Assembly (NCBI GenBank): GCA_002928875.1
Contig: PERO01000003.1
Location: 124,001 to 188,000 of the forward strand
Reading direction: 5' to 3'
DNA: 64,000 bases
Source: Methylobacterium sp.
GTDB lineage: Bacteria > Pseudomonadota > Alphaproteobacteria > Rhizobiales > Beijerinckiaceae
The position numbers and the translations under genes were made by a program. Positions 59,881 through 64,000 of the stretch are shown here, piece by piece. Each line of letters starts with the position of its first letter. Positions within the stretch are counted from its first letter, which is position 1. The notes beneath the pieces are model-generated. The model was given only the letters and a program-made list of their open reading frames with translations, had not been told where the DNA came from and made no database searches.

Positions 59881-62800
59881 ATGGGCACGCAGACCTGGGT
59901 CGCGAAAGCTGCAATCCGCTGGCCCGTGCTGGCGGCTGTTCTGGCGCTGCTGGCCTTGCCGGCCTTGGCCCAGACGCCGCAGAAGGCCTTCACCCGCGAT
60001 GATCTCGCCCAGCAGGCCGCCCAGGTGGAGGAGCGCATCCGCCGCGAGGTGAGCCCGCCCGCCAATGCCGACATCGCCCGCATCCTGCGCGAGGGCAACG
60101 CCGCGCTCGAACGTGACAATGCCCGTGCCGCGCTGCCCCTCGCCAATCAGGCGGTCGTCGTCGCGCCACGTGACCCCAATGCCTGGCGGCTTCTCGCACG
60201 CGCCGCGAAGGCGCTGAACCCGCGTGACTGGCGCGAACGCTACGAGATGCAGGAACGCGCGGTTTCCGCCGCCTATCTCGCCTATCAGCGCAGCCGCAAC
60301 CGCTCGGAAGATGCCGCCGCCCTGTTCCTTCTCGGCGAAGTGTTCGAATGGCGCGAGATGTGGCGCCCGGCGCTCACCGCCTATCGCCTCAGCAACGAGA
60401 CCGAGGCGAAGGCCGAAGTGCGCGACGCCTATGAAACCCTGCGGGAATCGCGCGGCTTCCGCCTGACCAACAACGAGGTGGATGCCGATTCCGCCAATCC
60501 CCGCGCCTGCTTCATCTTCTCCGAGCCGCTCGCGCGGGGGCGCGTGGACTTCGCGCCCTTCGTCGCCATCACCGGGCGCGGCGATTTCGCGGTGGAGGCC
60601 GAGGACAGCCAGATCTGCGTGCAGGGCCTGAGGCATGGCGAGCGCTACGGCATCGTGCTGCGCGCCGGAATCCCCTCCACCATTCCCGGCGAGACGCTGC
60701 TGAAGAACGCCGATTACGATATCTACGTGCGCGACCGGAAACCCTCGGCGCGCGGCTCCGGCCGGGCCTATGTGCTGCCGAAAACCGGCCAGCAGGGCAT
60801 TCCCGTCGTCTCGGTCAACACGAACCAGCTGGGCGTGAAGATCCTGCGCATCGGCGATCGCAACCTCATCAACACCGTGCGCGAGGGCGGGTTCCTCGAG
60901 GCCATCGAGCCCTACAAGATGCGCGAGATCATCGAGCGGACCGGCCAGCAGGTCTGGACCGGCACGATGGCGGTGCAAAGCGAACTCAACAAGGATGTCA
61001 CCACCGCCTTCCCCGTGCAGGAGGCCGTGGGTGAACTGAAGCCGGGTGTTTATCTGCTCGTCGCGAAACCCGGCGAATTCCGCGAGGCCGTCTCGCCCGA
61101 TGGCGACGGCGAGGATTACGAGACGCTCGCGACGCAATGGTTCGTGGTGTCGGATCTCGGCCTCACCGCCTTTTCCGGCGGCGATGGGCTGACCGTGCTG
61201 ATGCGCTCGCTGGCCGATGCCGCGCCGGTCGCCAATGCCGAAGTGAAGCTGATCGCGAAGAACAACGAAATCCTCGGCACGGCGCGCACCAATGCGCAGG
61301 GTGTCGCGACATTCGAGGCCGGCCTCTCGCGCGGCACCGGCGGGTTGCAGCCCGGCCTCGTGACGGCGGAACTGGCCGGCGATTACGGCTTCCTCGATCT
61401 CGGCCAGACCGCCTTCGACCTCACGGATCGCGGCGTGAAGGGCCGCATCGCGCCCGTCGGCCTCGATGCCATGACCTATGCCGAGCGCGGGGTCTACCGG
61501 CCGGGCGAGACGGTGTTCCTCACGACTCTCCTGCGCGATGCGCGCGGCGCCAGCGTCTCCGGGCTGCCACTGACCGTGGTCATCAAGCGGCCGGACGGCG
61601 TGGAGTATCGCCGGGTGCTGGTCGAGGATCAGGGCGCGGGCGGCCGGGCGCTTTCCGTGCCGCTCCTCTCGAATGCGGCGGTGGGCACCTGGCGCGCGCA
61701 GGTCTTCTCGGACCCGAAGCGCCCGGCGATCGGCGAGACGACCTTCCTGGTGGAAGATTATGTGCCCGAGCGGCTCGAACTCACGCTGAAGGCGGCTGCC
61801 CCGGCGCTACAATCCGGGCAGGATGCCGAGATTGAGGCGGATATCCGCTATCTCTATGGTGCGCCGGGCGCCGATCTCGCGGTGACGGGCGAGACGCTCG
61901 TGCGCGTCGCGAAGGAGAGCGCCATCCCCGGCTTCGCAGGCTTCCGGGTGGGCCTTGCGGATGAGCCGGTGGAACCCTTGCGCACACCCATCGAGGAAAC
62001 CGCCCGCTCCGATGCGCGCGGCAAGGCGAAGCTCGTCATCCCCGTGACGGAGCCGGAAACCAGCCTGCCGCTGGAGGCCGAATTCATCCTCACCGCCAAC
62101 GAGAATGGCGGGCGCGGCGTCACGCGCATGCTGGTGCTGCCCATCGTGCCGAAGGGCGTGGCCATCGGCGTGAAGCCGCTTTTCGCGGCCGATCAGCTTC
62201 AGGCCGGCGGCACGGCGAAATTCGGCGTCATCCTCGCAACGGGCCAGGGCAAGCGCCTCGCGCGCTCGGGGCTCAAATGGCAGCTCTCGCGCATCACCAA
62301 GACCTATCAATGGTTCTTCAAGGAGGGCCGCTGGACCTACGAGGCCATCACCACCACCCGCCGCGTCGCGGATGGCGATCTGGCCACCAGCGAAACCGCG
62401 ATGGCTGAAATCTCGGCGCAGGTCGGCTGGGGCCATCACCGCATCGAGGTGCGAAGCGTGGGGTCGGAGACGGCGGAAACCGCCTTCGATTTCACCATCG
62501 GCTATGTGGCGGAGGCCAAGGCGGACACGCCCGACGTGCTCGACGTCGTGCTCGATAAAGCCGCTTACGCCGATGGCGACACGATGAATATCCGCCTCAC
62601 CCCGCGCGCCGCCGGCAGGGCGACGATCGCGGTGATCTCGGATCGCGTGGCGCATCTCGAGACGGTCGATCTCCCGGCGGAGGGCGCGAATATTCGCCTG
62701 AAAGTCTCGGCGGAATGGGGTCCCGGCGCCTATCTCGTGGCGCTCGCCCATCGTCCGCTCGATGCCCGGCAGAAGCGCATGCCCGGCCGCGCGCTCGGGC

Positions 62801-64000
62801 TCTCGTGGTTCTCCATCGGCGCGGACCAGCGCAAGCTTGCGCTCGATCTTGGCGCGCCGCAACTCATCCGCCCGCGCGGCACACTGAGCCTGCCGATCAA
62901 GGTGGGGAGTATCCCGGCGGGCGAGGAAGCCTTCGTCACGGTTGCGGCGGTGGATAACGGCATCCTCAACCTCACGCGCTACCAGCCGCCGAACGCCACC
63001 GCGCATTTCTTCGGCCAGCGCCAGCTCGCGGGCGAATTCCGCGATCTCTACGGCGCGCTGATCGACGGCATGCAGGGCACGCGCGGCGCGATCCGCTCGG
63101 GCGGCGACGGCGCAGCCCCCCTCGTGGGCGAGAAGCCGACGCAGGAGCCGCTCGCGCGCTTCTCGGGCGTGGTGAAGGTGGGTGCGGATGGCACGGCGAA
63201 CGTGACCTTCGACATCCCCGCCTTCAACGGCTCGGTGAAGGTGATGGCGGTGGTCTGGTCGAAGACCCGCACCGGCGAAGCCTCCGCCGATGTCACGATC
63301 CGCGACCCAGTCGTGGTGCAGGCGACGACGCCGCGCTTCCTCGCTTTGGGGGATCGCTCGCAGCTTCATATCGAGATCAACCCGGTCGAGGCCGAAACCG
63401 GCACCTACCGGCTCGAGGTCAATCTCAAGGGCCCGGTCACCGCCGCGCTCGACCCGGCCTGGCAGAATATCCGCATCGAGAAGGGCCGGAAGACCGATCT
63501 TGTCTTGCCCTTGACCGGCGCGGGTCTCGGCATGGCCGAGATCGAACTCACCTTCGCCGGCGGCGGGCACAACCTGGCGCAGACCCTGCGCCTGCCGGTG
63601 AAATCCTCCGCGCCGAGCGTGGTGAACCGCATCGCCCGGCCCATTCCCAATGGCCAGACGCTGGAAATCTCGCGGGATCTCTTGAGCGAGATGGTTCCCG
63701 GTTCGGGTTCGGTGGGCGTTTCCGCCTCGCCCTACACCGCGCTCGACGCGGCGGGCCTGCTCGCGAGCCTCGATCGCTACCCCTATGGCTGCACCGAGCA
63801 GATCACCTCGCGCGCGATGCCGCTGCTTTACGTGAACCGCGTGGCGACGCAGGAAAATCTCGCGCTGGATGGTTCCGTGGATGGCCGCATCAACGATGCG
63901 GTCGAGCGCGTGCTGTCGCGGCAATCCGGCTCCGGGTCCTTCGGACTCTGGAGCGTCGGCGGGAACGATCTCTGGCTCGATGCCTTCGTCGCGGATTTCC
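59881..64000 (+). CDS. bacterial alpha-2-macroglobulin family protein (5' part, cut by window end)
   Basis: 1,373 codons are visible and the frame is still open at the window end. GGGGGAGG precedes the ATG. The N-terminus has a signal peptide (WPVLAAVLALLALPALAQ) without a lipobox cysteine, then a helical TPR-like region (about residues 45-190; ALPLANQAVVVAPRDPNAWR). The macroglobulin domains follow, and the thioester motif is intact: RYPYGCTEQITSR, with Cys1304 and Gln1307. Thioester-containing members trap proteases in the periplasm and are often paired with penicillin-binding protein PBP1c, whose gene would lie beyond the window. The TPR-like N-region and missing lipobox differ from the E. 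coli lipoprotein. Confidence 0.9.
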   Translation, partial: MGTQTWVAKAAIRWPVLAAVLALLALPALAQTPQKAFTRDDLAQQAAQVEERIRREVSPPANADIARILREGNAALERDNARAALPLANQAVVVAPRDPNAWRLLARAAKALNPRDWRERYEMQERAVSAAYLAYQRSRNRSEDAAALFLLGEVFEWREMWRPALTAYRLSNETEAKAEVRDAYETLRESRGFRLTNNEVDADSANPRACFIFSEPLARGRVDFAPFVAITGRGDFAVEAEDSQICVQGLRHGERYGIVLRAGIPSTIPGETLLKNADYDIYVRDRKPSARGSGRAYVLPKTGQQGIPVVSVNTNQLGVKILRIGDRNLINTVREGGFLEAIEPYKMREIIERTGQQVWTGTMAVQSELNKDVTTAFPVQEAVGELKPGVYLLVAKPGEFREAVSPDGDGEDYETLATQWFVVSDLGLTAFSGGDGLTVLMRSLADAAPVANAEVKLIAKNNEILGTARTNAQGVATFEAGLSRGTGGLQPGLVTAELAGDYGFLDLGQTAFDLTDRGVKGRIAPVGLDAMTYAERGVYRPGETVFLTTLLRDARGASVSGLPLTVVIKRPDGVEYRRVLVEDQGAGGRALSVPLLSNAAVGTWRAQVFSDPKRPAIGETTFLVEDYVPERLELTLKAAAPALQSGQDAEIEADIRYLYGAPGADLAVTGETLVRVAKESAIPGFAGFRVGLADEPVEPLRTPIEETARSDARGKAKLVIPVTEPETSLPLEAEFILTANENGGRGVTRMLVLPIVPKGVAIGVKPLFAADQLQAGGTAKFGVILATGQGKRLARSGLKWQLSRITKTYQWFFKEGRWTYEAITTTRRVADGDLATSETAMAEISAQVGWGHHRIEVRSVGSETAETAFDFTIGYVAEAKADTPDVLDVVLDKAAYADGDTMNIRLTPRAAGRATIAVISDRVAHLETVDLPAEGANIRLKVSAEWGPGAYLVALAHRPLDARQKRMPGRALGLSWFSIGADQRKLALDLGAPQLIRPRGTLSLPIKVGSIPAGEEAFVTVAAVDNGILNLTRYQPPNATAHFFGQRQLAGEFRDLYGALIDGMQGTRGAIRSGGDGAAPLVGEKPTQEPLARFSGVVKVGADGTANVTFDIPAFNGSVKVMAVVWSKTRTGEASADVTIRDPVVVQATTPRFLALGDRSQLHIEINPVEAETGTYRLEVNLKGPVTAALDPAWQNIRIEKGRKTDLVLPLTGAGLGMAEIELTFAGGGHNLAQTLRLPVKSSAPSVVNRIARPIPNGQTLEISRDLLSEMVPGSGSVGVSASPYTALDAAGLLASLDRYPYGCTEQITSRAMPLLYVNRVATQENLALDGSVDGRINDAVERVLSRQSGSGSFGLWSVGGNDLWLDAFVADF

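Noticed and set aside
61807-63924. A 705-codon open frame opposite the alpha-2-macroglobulin gene
   Set aside because: Antisense shadow with low-complexity composition; the plus-strand frame has a signal peptide, thioester motif and good start.

Overview
The window is a 64 kb piece of chromosome from a high-GC (about two-thirds GC by eye) alphaproteobacterium, most probably of the order Hyphomicrobiales (Rhizobiales). Evidence for that placement is the gene order smpB / uracil-DNA glycosylase / NYN / rpoZ / rsh / pyrE / pdxJ / acpS / lepB / rnc / era / recO / parC, a Porin_2-type porin, a class II DAHP synthase, DUF2865 and DUF2783 proteins, and palindromic intergenic repeats of the kind common in this order. 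The genus cannot be fixed from the sequence alone. No phage, insertion sequence, CRISPR array, rRNA or tRNA gene was seen. The genes are dense and mostly housekeeping.

Layout. 1-5.4 kb: the 3' end of hemB, an unusual LivH-like permease with an extra N-terminal domain, threonine ammonia-lyase, the leucyl/arginyl-tRNA-protein transferase bpt, a DsbA-family protein and a WrbA-like flavodoxin. 5.5-18.4 kb (minus strand): rsh, a hotdog thioesterase, pyrE, pdxJ, acpS, lepB, rnc, era, recO, two tandem TadG-like pilus-assembly paralogues and parC; several neighbours overlap by 1-4 bases, so this is one or a few translationally coupled operons. 18.5-23.7 kb: rpoZ with a clear terminator, a NYN-domain gene coupled to a family 5 uracil-DNA glycosylase, smpB, a PaiB-like FMN protein, dapA and an alpha/beta hydrolase. 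23.7-30.6 kb is an envelope block: a BON-OmpA protein paired with a membrane helix-hairpin-helix protein, a major porin, and phospholipid synthesis (psd, pssA) separated by a 94-bp triplicated repeat.

30.6-38.7 kb: an Atm1-like ABC exporter, a LOG-family nucleosidase, citramalate synthase coupled to a GFA-family protein, cysS, and small secreted proteins including a CreA homologue. 38.8-44.7 kb looks like an accessory catabolic cluster: a fumarylacetoacetate-hydrolase-family enzyme, a metallo-beta-lactamase-fold protein, an FAD aromatic hydroxylase and a DUF2783 protein on the minus strand, divergent from an orphan TRAP-type binding protein and a MarR regulator. No ring-cleavage dioxygenase is present, so the substrate and pathway are open.

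44.8-64 kb: a DUF2865 protein whose 3' end overlaps convergent gltX by 98 bases, a divergent staphylococcal-nuclease-like protein, nadE, an Omp25-like barrel protein, two small secreted proteins sharing a C-terminal cysteine motif, class II DAHP synthase with an attenuator-like leader, glutathione reductase, a DUF2059 protein, rpiA, gph, a protein resembling a catalytically dead trypsin-fold protease, and the first about 1,370 residues of an alpha-2-macroglobulin with an intact thioester motif, cut by the window end.

The most promising leads are the tandem duplication of the pssA translation start, the DAHP-synthase leader, the dioxygenase-less aromatic cluster with a metal-site-altered MBL protein, and the divergent nuclease. 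All functional calls come from reading motifs; no database search was run.
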